This document shows positions 33,244-43,072 of a DNA stretch of 64,000 nt, one piece after another. Origin of the DNA: Planctomycetota bacterium (lineage in GTDB: Bacteria; Planctomycetota; UBA1135; GCA-002686595); assembly GCA_029250885.1 (NCBI GenBank), contig JAQXEK010000001.1:186001-250000 (forward strand). Direction: 5' to 3'. Under the pieces are notes generated by a model, which worked only from the letters and a program-made list of their open reading frames with translations, was not told where the DNA came from and ran no database searches. Each line of letters starts with the position of its first letter. Position 1 is the first letter of the stretch. The position numbers and the translations under genes are program-made.

Positions 33244-36200
33244 CTAGGGAATACTATTGAGCTGCACTCCCTGGGAGAGATTCTTCATCTGCCCTCGCAG
33301 CTGCCGCCCCCGCGAGCTCTGCTCTGCGGCATTGCCTCCAAGTACGTTCGAAAAGAAGCTTGGCTCCGGCGCCTCCGCCTTATCCCGGCTTTTTCGCCTC
33401 TCAGAAGGCGCCGTGCCGTGAAGGACTTCCCCGCGATGGAATGCATATTCCCGCTCTCCAAAGCGCGCGATCACAGTCGCCTCCCCAACCACACCCTTGG
33501 ACACAAACAGACCTCGCTTGTCGGTCTTGCCAGCCTGGAAGGCCCCATCACCCGAACCGACCACCCTGATGTCTACGCCCTCGACGAAGCTCCAAGATCC
33601 ATCCCGTGTGACCTGGGCCCGCACTTGGCCAAGCCTGGTGTCTTCATTGACAAGCAACGCGAGGTCCGTCACAAGGACGAGCCCCGATGCGAATAGACCC
33701 TCTGCCCGCGCCATCGCCAAGTAGGCACCCGTCTCCAAGCTGTCCAATTCTAGTTCTATGTGGCTCAGGCCCAATCCAAGCTCTGGCGCTAAGTCGTAGG
33801 ACTTGCGGAAGGCCGGAGCAATGCCTGCCAAGTTGACCTGGGCGACACTCTTGAGGTCACCCTCGCGAAGGTAGAGCGTCATCAAGTCGACTGGGTAGAG
33901 CAAAAGCTCGACCTCGTCTACCCCCTTGAAGTCAAGGGGGACAGCGACCCGGCGGCCGGGCAGGACCTCAGTGACTTCCGGCAACCCTAGCCGCGTGGCT
34001 TGGAGTTCCATGAACAGCTCCTTGGCCTCGGTGAAGCTCAACTTTACGCGGCCGTAATAGGACGTGGCCTTGTCCAGTTCACCTGCGGCGTGGTGAATCT
34101 GTCCCAGCAGGTAATAGGAGAGGTCGCGGTTGATGGACTGGGTCTCGGCACCGCGGTCGTCGACGTAGACCGCATCCGCAATGCCTAGTAGTAGGTCCTT
34201 GGCGTCCTTGGGGCGGTCTTCAAACCAGGAGGCAACCGCACGCGTGTAGCGGAAGTCATCGCGTACCCGGGGCTCAGTGAAGCGCTCGGCTAGCCTGCCA
34301 GCAAGCTCGGCTACTTGTTCGTAGTCCTCTAGCTCAAGGTGGGCACTGACCAGGTTTAGGCCGGCGTCAGGCGCAAGGGCATGGTCGGGATAGAGCGCCA
34401 TAAACTCGCGCAAGACAAGGATACTTTCGACCAAGAGAGAGGCACGGTCACGGCCCGCCCGGCGCAGATTCTCATCCTTGTGTGCGGTCGCCGCAGCCCT
34501 CATCAAGTAATCCGCATGGGATAGCCGCGTGGCCACCACCGAGGGCCGGTCGGGATACTCGCGCCACAGTCGACCAAGCATCTGGCTGGTGGGTGTAAAG
34601 GCGCCGTGCTCCTCAAGCACGCCAGCAACGCGCATGTCCCGGTTAAAGGTCTCGGCGATTGTCGCCATAAACATGGTCGAAGCGCGCTCGTTCTCGCCCA
34701 GGTCACGGTACGCGCGACCTATGGCCAGGACCTGCTCAAGGGACAAGAAGAGCTCCGGGTTGTACTGCTTTAGGCTCTCAAAGTAGGACACCGTTCCTCT
34801 GGTGTTCTCAAAGTGAATCGCAAGCTCTAGCAGCATCCCGAGGAGCTCGGCTTGGTGGTGGTTATGTATGTCCTCGCCAAACTCTGAATACAGCGCCTCC
34901 AGCTTTGTGCGGGCGCCGGCTAGATCCCCTGCCTGGAAGAGCGCCGTTCCGTAATTCAGAAGCTCGTCCGGAGTCGCCCGGTACCTGTCCGGGTTGGCTA
35001 CTCCTGCTGACAAGACCGAGAACCGGCTTGGCTTCGAGTAGGCCAGTCGATTCGACGAGTTTGACGAGCGCAAGACAAGGGGCGGTAAGGTAAATGACCC
35101 TTGGCTGGTGGCCATAATCTCGAAGCTTACCTGGGTCTTGGGGATGCTAGGAGACAGCGTGATCAGCATGCCGCCCGGGAATGGGCGATACCCCGCGATG
35201 TTGCCAAGGAGTGTCCCTGGTACGATCATCACGCCAGGGGCAAGTGGGATCTCCAGCTCCAGGTAGCCCGCTGGCCCAAGCTCGCGGTCGATGAGGGTCG
35301 AGCGGCTGGCATCGACCTTGACGAGACAGCGCTCGCCAAGGGGTAGGTTCTCCACGAGATTTTGCCAAGGTTGGACCCTAGAGTTGTCGTCACCCAAGCT
35401 GTTGATACAGGAGAAGCCTACGCCGAGGGAGGCGCCGTTGAAGATCGGTGCGGCTGCCGACGTGATCTGGTAGGGAATGTGCAGGCCACCCCGTTGGTAG
35501 GCTTCTTTTGGATTGGTGAAGCCGGAGAGACGCGCAGTGAAGGTGGGCGCAAAGCGCAACTTGGCGGTCCGGGCGCTGTCTACCAAGTCGATAGCAACGG
35601 GGACACTTTGGCTCCCCTTTAAATCGGCCAGGGGAAAGTGTGCCGATGCGCCGATGCGCCCGGCGGGAACTTGCAGCACTGCCCGGGATCCGTCGTTGAG
35701 GGTGACGGCCACCTTGAAGCTACCCTGTGCGGTTAGAGCTTCTGTGCCGTAACTCGTCAACGCGGCCAGGGCGAAGCCACGGGTCTGTCCCGGTCTCCAT
35801 GGGGCAAGGGATAGCACGCCTTCGGCTGCGAAGTCCAAAAGTTCAGATTGGGGGAGCGCCCGGCTCAGGGCCCAGAGGGACAAAGCACTCATGCCGCCCT
35901 GGTCTCGGTGCCAAGTCGAGTTCAAAGTCATGCCGCCGTTTATGGTCCAGACCATCGAGGGATTCGCGCTCGAACCCTCAATGGCCATGGACTCCAGCAG
36001 CTGAGCGAGCTCCCGGGCCATGTCCATCCGATTAAGCTCGACAAGGGTCAGGACAAGGTGCGCAAGGCCCGCCTGGGAGAGCTTGTCTCGTTCGCGGTAT
36101 AGACGGTTTACATCGGCGAAATCACTCGTACCGAACGCGCTCAAGGCGTGTAAAGCCATGGCCTTGCGCTCGAGGTCACTACCCCCAAGATCGCGGTACA

Positions 36201-39200
36201 TGCTTACTAGTGCCTGGCTGGCGCTCTCTAAGGTCATGGGTGAGACCTGCATGCTCTGAGACGCCCGGTCTAGGGCCAAGAGAGCCAATGCAGTCGTCTC
36301 CAAGCGGCCGGCTTGCGTGGGCCCATAGCTCCGCTGCAGTTCGCTGGGATGGTAGAGGACTCCAAATCGCATAGGACGCCACTCCCAGAAGCCCTCCTTA
36401 GCTTGGGTGGCCGTAAGGCTTGCCACCAAGGATCGTGCGCGGGTGCCCATGGCGTCCAACTCTCTGGCCTCCGGCTCTGCCCTTCGGAGCCACTCCATAA
36501 CGGAGAGCGCACCGAGCAGCTCGCCTGCCGTCTCGCTGCGCATTCCGGTAGGTACGCCGGCACCCAGGCCAAAAGTAGCCTCGCCCATGGCTGCGCTGAT
36601 GAGGTCGTTGCTGAGCCCGCCGCTGACATAGACGTCCAGGGCTGCATTCGTAATGGCGTTGTCTGTAGGCAGAGCTAGGTTTGTCACCACGGGTCCGTTG
36701 AGACTTCCGCTCGTGGCATGGTCCAAGACGACCCCGAGCGGGCGGACCTGAAGGAGCCTTAGCGCGGAGGCTTTGCCGGATTCCTTATCCTCTTGCCCAT
36801 CGAAGCTGGTCTCCAGGGTCGCTTCTAGGGCCAAGCGCAGCATGCCGTGCTTGTCGCCACAGTTGACGCGGCCTAGGCTCACTGTCTTTGTGCGACCAGG
36901 CTGCACGGGGACGACCAGCTCGCGAGCTTCAGCTCGGATCACGCCGTCGATATTGAGGCGCAGGTGGGCGGTAGCAGGCAGGTTACTGGTTTGATGGATG
37001 CGAGCGAGCAGTTCAAACTGGTCGCCGGCTCGCACGAAATCAGAGCAGAGCAGCTCGACGAGGAAAGGTGACTTCGTCACCACGGTGACTTCAGATTGCC
37101 CAGCTAGCGTGCCGCTGCCGATGGCCTTAGAGTGCAGCCTCCAGGTTCCACCTCGAGACGGCATGGGGACGGTCAAGGTCACGCGTCCCATGGCGTCCGT
37201 CTTTCCGTTCGGTAGCCAGAACTGGGTTGCCGAGTTGAGATAGCGATCTGCGGTTCGGTTCATTCCACTGGAAGACTTCAGGGATTTTTGTCCACCTCTG
37301 CGGGCGCCAAACTTGCCAGCGGCACCGCCACCGATTTCCATGATCATAGGCGCGGGAGAGGCGGGGGCAATGGTGTCGATTGTGTCTAGAAGCCAACCGG
37401 AATTTCCCGCCCCCTCTTTTTCTGCGTAGCCCAAGCCGGCAAGAAAACCACGGGCGTCCTCGTTCCGTTCTTGAGCCTGCTCTTCTAGTTGAAAGCGACT
37501 TTCCTCCTCCAGAACGGCCGATGAGATTCTTGTCGTCACCCCGTCATAGGCAAAGCCGCAGGTAGACTTACCCCTAAGTTTTCCGAGCTTGCGCGGCATT
37601 CCCATAAAGGCCCTTTCGATCTGGCCAGACTGGTCTGGATACAAGTCAAAGTACGCTTCATCCACAACGGCAAGGGAGAATTCTGCCGCTACGGGCTGGC
37701 CCAAGCCGTCCGTGGTAATGACCTCGACTTCAAGGGGCTTACCCGGAAGCACGGATTCCTTAGCCGGCTGAATGCTCACGGTCAGATCCCGCTCGACCTC
37801 AAGAGTCTGGGTCGTGCGATAGAAGCGGTGGTCGTCGATCAGGCTGACAGAGACCGATACAGCGGGGAAATGGTGGGACTCGAGATCAAACTCGATCAGG
37901 TTCTCGCCGGGTTTGAGTGGGCGCACTTGGCTCTCGGCAATGCCTTTGCCTTCTACGATGACCAAGGCCAATTTTGAGGCGCTGCGGTTGTGCAGTCGCA
38001 GGGTTGCCTTTTCGCCGACCTGGTACAGGCTTTTTTCGTTGAGAAACCGCAGGCGAACGTCATCACCTTCGTCTGAGATAAAGAGGGATAATGAGTCAAC
38101 CACGGGGTTGCCCAAGCTGTCGAGGCCCTCGGCGCGCAGGGTGTAGTTGCCGCCTTCGTGGAGCCGCAGCTCTAGGCGCCCCTCACCCTGTTCGTCGGTC
38201 TGCACTTGAAAACGCTCCACGAGAACCTGCAGGCGCTGGCCTTTTTCATCCGTGCGCTGTTTGAGTACACGCACCGTCATGGACTCCGCACTAGGGCTGC
38301 CGTCGGCGGCCGTCGTGATGAGATCAAGCCCGAAGGACTCGTTGGCTAGATAGGTCGCTCGACCCGTGGTAAGGGAAGCATCAAACGCCTTGCCCGCAAC
38401 CTGGACGTAGGCCGTCGCAAAGGCCGTATTCTGGCCACGCAGGTTAAAGGAGAACCGCTTAGTTCCCGACCTCGTCAGCGCGATCTTCGGAACGGTAAAA
38501 CGGGCGATACCATCGGCGTCTGTCTGCTCATCTAGCATGAGCATCCCGTTTTCGCCAGCCACAGCCATGGAGACGGTTTGCTCGGTGATGGCCGCACCAT
38601 GGGAGTAGCTGGCCTCCACCTCGATGTTTAGTCCTTGGCCTAGTAAAATGACTGGCGCACTTGGCGTGATTGTGAGGCGGGCCTTGGGCACGGTGAACTC
38701 TGCAACCTGGAACGTCCTGCTGTGACGCACGGAATCTTGGGTTGGGTCTGTGATTTGCAGGGTGTACGAGCCGTAGCCCGCTTCAGGACTCAACTCGAGG
38801 TTGCCGGAAAGTGTGCCCATCGCGCTAAGGGCCATAGGCTCCTTGATGAGCAGCCGGCCGGTGTGGTCGAGTACGGTGAAGTCGTATTCCTTACCGGGCA
38901 CAAAGGTATAAGCGCCCTTGTCATTCGTGTCCCTCACCGCGGCACGCCAATGCACAAGAGCACCGGGTTGATAGGTGCTTCGCTCGGTGTAGATGTAGCC
39001 TGCTCCCTCGGGGGCAGTGGATTGGGCCACGCTGCTTGAAAGCTCCAGCCCCTCGCTCGCGCGGTGGGGACCGTAGACGCCCAACACAGCAAGGCTGGTG
39101 GATGCGTGGGGGAACGGGACGTGGGCCAGACCTTTCGCGTCTGTTTCGACTTCGAGAACCGTGGGTTCGCTGGTGCCCGGTGCAGGGTCGAGGTGAATGA

Positions 39201-41271
39201 TCAAGCTGGCGCCGTGAACAGCCTCTTCCCGCAGCATATCTTGGGCGAAGATCAGCGCTTCGGTCCCGCTGGATTCGATGATCAAGTCTAGGTCGCTTAC
39301 AAGGACTAAGGTAGTCGCCCGATATTCTCCCGAGACAGCAGTGGCCACCCAGACGCCAGGCGCGTCGATGGGCAGCACGACGTCCTTGATCATTTTCGAG
39401 TGTGGTGAAACAGGCTCGGGCGTATAGGTCAAGGTACGGTCGGCTTGGATCAAGTCGAGATCCAAATTCTCGATCGAGCGATGGGTCTTGTGGCGCCTAA
39501 AGTAGGCCTCCATGTCGAGTTGATAGAGTTCGATATCGATGGACTCCAGGTTCCTGGAGGTGACTTCAATAGTGGGCGACTCGTTGCTACGCAGGGTCGC
39601 CTTGGTTCGGACCGAAAGGCTCTCCTCGAGTATCTCAACCAGGCGCATTTGTGCGTCATAGGCCCGGACTCCAAAAGTGCACTTCTGGAACGTGCCAATC
39701 GCCGCGGTCAGATCGCCGAGCATAGACTCTTGCAGGACGCCTAGGCGGTAGAGGCTGCGTGAGGCGATGTCACTTGTGCCGTTCTTTTGGGCTACCTGCT
39801 CGAAGCTTAGGGCTGCCTTTGTAAGTAATGCGGCGGATGCCTTTAGCTGGAACGTCGAGTCCACATCTCTTGCTTCTTGGACAAAGGACTCCGCCTGCTG
39901 TAGCGCTGCCTCGGGAGCCAGAGCGTCTAAGGGGTAGCTGACAAGGAAGCGCTCCCATGCAGCCCGAGCTGCGGGGAAGTCACCCTTCGCATAGTGATCG
40001 CTAGCGATGAGGTATTGGATCGAGACGATCTGGGCTTGGGCTTGGCTCCAATCTGGTCCCGAAGGAAATCGCTGGGTGTATTCCGTGAAGGCCGTGATGG
40101 CGCCGTTGAAATCACCGGAGCGAACTAGGGACTGACCAATCTTCATGGTGGCCCTTTGACGGAGCCGCAGGTTGGTCTCGAGTTCTGTCCTGGCCGCGGG
40201 CCCCGTGTCCTTGGGCAACTCGAGGGCAAGCAGCTCCCGCCATCCTTGGATTGCGTCCGTTGCCAAGTCGAGGCTCTCGTAGATCTCTCCGATATCGAAA
40301 GCAGCTTGGGAGAGGCCAGGCTGATCCGGAAAATTGGCCAGGTACTGCCTAAGCAGTTGAATGGCCTTCTGCTGGTTTTCAAGCCGGGATGTCTCGGGTT
40401 GCCAAAGAGCCCGGTAGGTCTGGGCGCGCAACAAGGTGCACTGGGCGTTTAGTTTGATGCGCTCGGTTTTCGCGAGCTCAAGCGCTAAGACGTCAAGTAG
40501 GAGCTTAGCCTCGAGGCTGCGCCCCTGTTGAAGAAGCACGTCTCCAAGGGCTAGCTTCTTGGCATAAATGCTTGCCGGTTCCACCTCCACACTCTCGGCA
40601 AGGCGGATCCAATCTTGCATGGCTACCTCGGCGGATGACCACTCCATAAGCTCAACTGAGAATTCGGCGCGATCGTGGAGGGCGCGCAAGTCGACCGTAG
40701 GGCTGGCGTCGAGTTGGAGGATCTCCTGGATGACCTGCAGAGCTTGGGTAAGGTTCTGCTTGGGTACGGGCGTACCCATGGCTGAGTCCGGCGTTTTGGT
40801 GAGCTCGGTGATCACCTCGAAACACGCCTCCGCAAGCTCGTCTCTCCGGAATCCGGAGCGCAGGTGCGTGGCCTGGCTGTCGAGGATGGCTTGGGCTTCC
40901 TCGTGGCGACCGAGTCGTCCGAGCAGCTCGGCCCGAGCAAAGCGCGACTTGGCGTGCCACGGGCCTTCTGGATAATCCCGTTCGACGGCAGCCATGGCCT
41001 CGATAGCCGCGTCGATGTCACCACTTCTCGCCAGGGTCTGGGCCTTGAGGTAGTCCAAGGTGCCGTTGGCATAGTTGCGCACCCCGCGCACCTTCTCGAT
41101 TCCCCTAAGGGTGGCCTCGTGATCGCCCGCAACGATAGGAATGTGGATTGCATCCGGCACGACCTGGGGTATTTGTGCGTCCTCCTCTTTGGCAAGGTTC
41201 GTGGCTCCAAAAACTAGAAGAGGAGCAAGTACGAGCAGGGCGAGAGCGCCGGCAATTTTGGAGTAGATCAT
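33244..41271 (-). CDS. Giant TPR / alpha-2-macroglobulin-like envelope protein without thioester motif
   Basis: I chose ATG 41271 over the frame start at 41328 because it begins a signal anchor (MIYSKIAGALALLVLAPLLVFGA). The protein is 2675 residues. TPR-like repeats fill about 50-550. Macroglobulin beta domains with a carboxypeptidase-like insert run ~555-1350 (GALVHWRAAVRDTND near the front), and the alpha-2-macroglobulin core starts ~1350 (FWLPNGKTDAMGRVTLTVP). An alpha-toroid-like domain spans ~1560-1850. The CxEQ thioester expected at its start is replaced by GVPTGMRSETAGE (~1580), so covalent trapping is not expected. A second TPR block (~2105-2410) and a second macroglobulin-like module (~2440-2620) follow. 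Likely a periplasmic protease-trap relative or envelope scaffold. Confidence 0.85.
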   Translation of the reverse strand: MIYSKIAGALALLVLAPLLVFGATNLAKEEDAQIPQVVPDAIHIPIVAGDHEATLRGIEKVRGVRNYANGTLDYLKAQTLARSGDIDAAIEAMAAVERDYPEGPWHAKSRFARAELLGRLGRHEEAQAILDSQATHLRSGFRRDELAEACFEVITELTKTPDSAMGTPVPKQNLTQALQVIQEILQLDASPTVDLRALHDRAEFSVELMEWSSAEVAMQDWIRLAESVEVEPASIYAKKLALGDVLLQQGRSLEAKLLLDVLALELAKTERIKLNAQCTLLRAQTYRALWQPETSRLENQQKAIQLLRQYLANFPDQPGLSQAAFDIGEIYESLDLATDAIQGWRELLALELPKDTGPAARTELETNLRLRQRATMKIGQSLVRSGDFNGAITAFTEYTQRFPSGPDWSQAQAQIVSIQYLIASDHYAKGDFPAARAAWERFLVSYPLDALAPEAALQQAESFVQEARDVDSTFQLKASAALLTKAALSFEQVAQKNGTSDIASRSLYRLGVLQESMLGDLTAAIGTFQKCTFGVRAYDAQMRLVEILEESLSVRTKATLRSNESPTIEVTSRNLESIDIELYQLDMEAYFRRHKTHRSIENLDLDLIQADRTLTYTPEPVSPHSKMIKDVVLPIDAPGVWVATAVSGEYRATTLVLVSDLDLIIESSGTEALIFAQDMLREEAVHGASLIIHLDPAPGTSEPTVLEVETDAKGLAHVPFPHASTSLAVLGVYGPHRASEGLELSSSVAQSTAPEGAGYIYTERSTYQPGALVHWRAAVRDTNDKGAYTFVPGKEYDFTVLDHTGRLLIKEPMALSAMGTLSGNLELSPEAGYGSYTLQITDPTQDSVRHSRTFQVAEFTVPKARLTITPSAPVILLGQGLNIEVEASYSHGAAITEQTVSMAVAGENGMLMLDEQTDADGIARFTVPKIALTRSGTKRFSFNLRGQNTAFATAYVQVAGKAFDASLTTGRATYLANESFGLDLITTAADGSPSAESMTVRVLKQRTDEKGQRLQVLVERFQVQTDEQGEGRLELRLHEGGNYTLRAEGLDSLGNPVVDSLSLFISDEGDDVRLRFLNEKSLYQVGEKATLRLHNRSASKLALVIVEGKGIAESQVRPLKPGENLIEFDLESHHFPAVSVSVSLIDDHRFYRTTQTLEVERDLTVSIQPAKESVLPGKPLEVEVITTDGLGQPVAAEFSLAVVDEAYFDLYPDQSGQIERAFMGMPRKLGKLRGKSTCGFAYDGVTTRISSAVLEEESRFQLEEQAQERNEDARGFLAGLGYAEKEGAGNSGWLLDTIDTIAPASPAPMIMEIGGGAAGKFGARRGGQKSLKSSSGMNRTADRYLNSATQFWLPNGKTDAMGRVTLTVPMPSRGGTWRLHSKAIGSGTLAGQSEVTVVTKSPFLVELLCSDFVRAGDQFELLARIHQTSNLPATAHLRLNIDGVIRAEARELVVPVQPGRTKTVSLGRVNCGDKHGMLRLALEATLETSFDGQEDKESGKASALRLLQVRPLGVVLDHATSGSLNGPVVTNLALPTDNAITNAALDVYVSGGLSNDLISAAMGEATFGLGAGVPTGMRSETAGELLGALSVMEWLRRAEPEARELDAMGTRARSLVASLTATQAKEGFWEWRPMRFGVLYHPSELQRSYGPTQAGRLETTALALLALDRASQSMQVSPMTLESASQALVSMYRDLGGSDLERKAMALHALSAFGTSDFADVNRLYRERDKLSQAGLAHLVLTLVELNRMDMARELAQLLESMAIEGSSANPSMVWTINGGMTLNSTWHRDQGGMSALSLWALSRALPQSELLDFAAEGVLSLAPWRPGQTRGFALAALTSYGTEALTAQGSFKVAVTLNDGSRAVLQVPAGRIGASAHFPLADLKGSQSVPVAIDLVDSARTAKLRFAPTFTARLSGFTNPKEAYQRGGLHIPYQITSAAAPIFNGASLGVGFSCINSLGDDNSRVQPWQNLVENLPLGERCLVKVDASRSTLIDRELGPAGYLELEIPLAPGVMIVPGTLLGNIAGYRPFPGGMLITLSPSIPKTQVSFEIMATSQGSFTLPPLVLRSSNSSNRLAYSKPSRFSVLSAGVANPDRYRATPDELLNYGTALFQAGDLAGARTKLEALYSEFGEDIHNHHQAELLGMLLELAIHFENTRGTVSYFESLKQYNPELFLSLEQVLAIGRAYRDLGENERASTMFMATIAETFNRDMRVAGVLEEHGAFTPTSQMLGRLWREYPDRPSVVATRLSHADYLMRAAATAHKDENLRRAGRDRASLLVESILVLREFMALYPDHALAPDAGLNLVSAHLELEDYEQVAELAGRLAERFTEPRVRDDFRYTRAVASWFEDRPKDAKDLLLGIADAVYVDDRGAETQSINRDLSYYLLGQIHHAAGELDKATSYYGRVKLSFTEAKELFMELQATRLGLPEVTEVLPGRRVAVPLDFKGVDEVELLLYPVDLMTLYLREGDLKSVAQVNLAGIAPAFRKSYDLAPELGLGLSHIELELDSLETGAYLAMARAEGLFASGLVLVTDLALLVNEDTRLGQVRAQVTRDGSWSFVEGVDIRVVGSGDGAFQAGKTDKRGLFVSKGVVGEATVIARFGEREYAFHRGEVLHGTAPSERRKSRDKAEAPEPSFFSNVLGGNAAEQSSRGRQLRGQMKNLSQGVQLNSIP

Positions 41272-41430
41272 AGGATTCAATGGACTTGGCAAGGAAGTCA
41301 AATGGTCAGTGGCAAAGCGGTGAGTCACCCTATGGGGACCAACATAAGGGTACGGCTGCGGTTCGATTTTACGTGGGGAGAACTTGCAGAAGTGCCCAAG
41401 GCCAATGGGCTGTTATGCTGGCCAGGTACG

Positions 41431-42339
41431 ATGGATAGCCATAGGGAAGGAATGGGGGGGCTGCCCCTGCTGATTGAGGTACATAGATCCTCGAACCAGC
41501 GAGCAGCTGCTGAGGCTGGATTGGTCCTGCAGGCGCGCCAGGTTGCCCACCGCCTAGGACGAACCCAAGATGGCATGTGGATGATTCACGTGGAGGAGGC
41601 TGATGCCCGGGTGGCCACTGCCGAGCTCTCGCAGTACGGTGCTGAGAACCGTAACTGGCCACCGGTTATGCAAATGCACGAGGCTAAGACCGGGGCCTGG
41701 ATGGGCAGTGCCTGGTACTTCATGGTGCTGCTTGCGTTCTTTGCTTTCCAATCTGATGGTGGGGGGCAATGGCGCGATGGTGTTGCAAACGCCGACGCGA
41801 TCCTAGGCGGCGAGTGGTGGCTGGCCTTTTCGGCGCTCTTCCTTCACGCGGATGTCATGCACCTAGTCAGCAACTTGGTTTTTGGTGCCAGTTTTGGATT
41901 CCTGGTGGCAGCGGAGCTAGGCAGTGGGCCGGCCTGGCTTGGTATCTTGCTGGCAGGGGGCTTGGGGAACCTGACAAATGCGTTCCTTTTCCGGGTGGGC
42001 TTAGACCAAGAGCACCACTCACTTGGGGCGTCGACTTCGGTCTTTGCCGCCGTGGGCATGTTGTCGGTATTGAGCTTTGCTATGGGGCGGAAATCGGCGG
42101 ACTCTTTCCTGCGAAAAATCGCGCCGCTTGTGTTTGGTGTTGTGATGCTTGGGATGTATGGACTTGGGGACGCGCGTACGGATGTGTCGGCGCACTTCCT
42201 TGGCTTTTTATGGGGCTGTATATTTGGGGGGCTCGGCTATCTGGTCAAGGAGCGCTTGGACCATGGCGTCGCCAAGACCTGCGCGTTTGCCACTGGGCTG
42301 CTGACTCTGCTCGTGGTTGTCCTGACCTGGGCGAGATAG
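41431..42339 (+). CDS. Rhomboid-family intramembrane serine protease
   Basis: The frame is open from 41302, but ATG 41431 (302 residues) leaves room for promoters between it and the divergent giant gene. Residues 1-90 form a soluble N-terminal domain (LPLLIEVHRSSNQRAAAEAGLVLQ). Six or seven membrane helices follow, with HADVMHLVSN in the helix that carries the family's conserved His/Asn pair, LGASTSVFA holding the likely catalytic Ser201, and DVSAHFLGFLWG holding the likely catalytic His255. Rhomboids cleave membrane proteins within or near their transmembrane segment. The usual GxSG is GASTS here. The substrate is unknown. Confidence 0.88.
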   Translation: MDSHREGMGGLPLLIEVHRSSNQRAAAEAGLVLQARQVAHRLGRTQDGMWMIHVEEADARVATAELSQYGAENRNWPPVMQMHEAKTGAWMGSAWYFMVLLAFFAFQSDGGGQWRDGVANADAILGGEWWLAFSALFLHADVMHLVSNLVFGASFGFLVAAELGSGPAWLGILLAGGLGNLTNAFLFRVGLDQEHHSLGASTSVFAAVGMLSVLSFAMGRKSADSFLRKIAPLVFGVVMLGMYGLGDARTDVSAHFLGFLWGCIFGGLGYLVKERLDHGVAKTCAFATGLLTLLVVVLTWAR

Positions 42340-42512
42340 TCCAGCCGCAAAGTTCACCCTTGCTCCTGTTGCTTGGTGATCTTGACCTGCCGAATCTTAG
42401 GTATGTTTCCAAAACTCCAGATGGAATCAATCGCACCCGCTTACGTACTTCTGCATGCTATGGAGACAACGTTGACGGCGTCATTTTTTTCTGGCGCTTT
42501 TCTCCTCCATCT

Positions 42513-43037
42513 ATGCCTGTGTCTCCCACCCGTAAGGAACCCGAAGTCCAAGCGCAAAGCGCGAATCCCGCGGCCCCTCCTCTAGGTCTGCAGAACCTGA
42601 AGGGCTTGCGCTCTGTGGTTCTTATCATGATGGGCTACTTGCTACTAGCGAGCATTGTTGCCGCCATTGGTTATCCCTACCTCGGTAAGGACGAGGTCAG
42701 CGATCCGGGCGAGGGGGACGGTGTTTTATCCGCCCTTCTACTAGCCATTGGCCTCATGATTCCCTTGGAGTTCGTCGCTTTCCTTGCGGTTCGCAAGTCC
42801 CTGCGTAAGCAGCTTGCAGTGGACCTTGCGGAGACTCCCTACCGACGTGGCGACGGCTTGCCCATGACCTACGTCACGATCTGCATGATCGGCGTCGCCA
42901 TGACCCTTAGCGTGGGTTTTTTTGGGGTTGTGATCTACCTAATTAGCGGCTCCATAACAGCTCTTGCCATTGCAGGCGGCGCAGCGGTCCTGCTCTTCGT
43001 TCAACTTCCAACAGATGACAGCCTTCGCTCTAGCTGA
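42513..43037 (+). CDS. Small membrane protein, unknown function, upstream of an ABC exporter
   Basis: ATG 42513 is the first sensible start; the frame is open much further upstream only as an out-of-frame shadow of the rhomboid gene. The 174-residue protein has a polar Pro/Ala-rich N-terminus (1-30) and about four hydrophobic helices (~33-55, 70-92, 118-142, 146-163), with a basic cytoplasmic loop RKSLRKQLAVDLAE. It resembles CPBP-adjacent or ABC-associated small membrane proteins but has no motif I can name. It lies 35 bases before the ATPase gene, probably in the same transcript. Confidence 0.7.
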   Translation: MPVSPTRKEPEVQAQSANPAAPPLGLQNLKGLRSVVLIMMGYLLLASIVAAIGYPYLGKDEVSDPGEGDGVLSALLLAIGLMIPLEFVAFLAVRKSLRKQLAVDLAETPYRRGDGLPMTYVTICMIGVAMTLSVGFFGVVIYLISGSITALAIAGGAAVLLFVQLPTDDSLRSS

Positions 43038-43072
43038 GGCAGTTTCCTTATTTTTTTCCGTACTCCAATCCC

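Noticed and set aside
41769..42512. Long upstream part of the frame of the small membrane protein
   Set aside because: It overlaps the rhomboid gene in another frame with Arg/Trp/Cys-rich nonsense; ATG 42513 begins the plausible protein.
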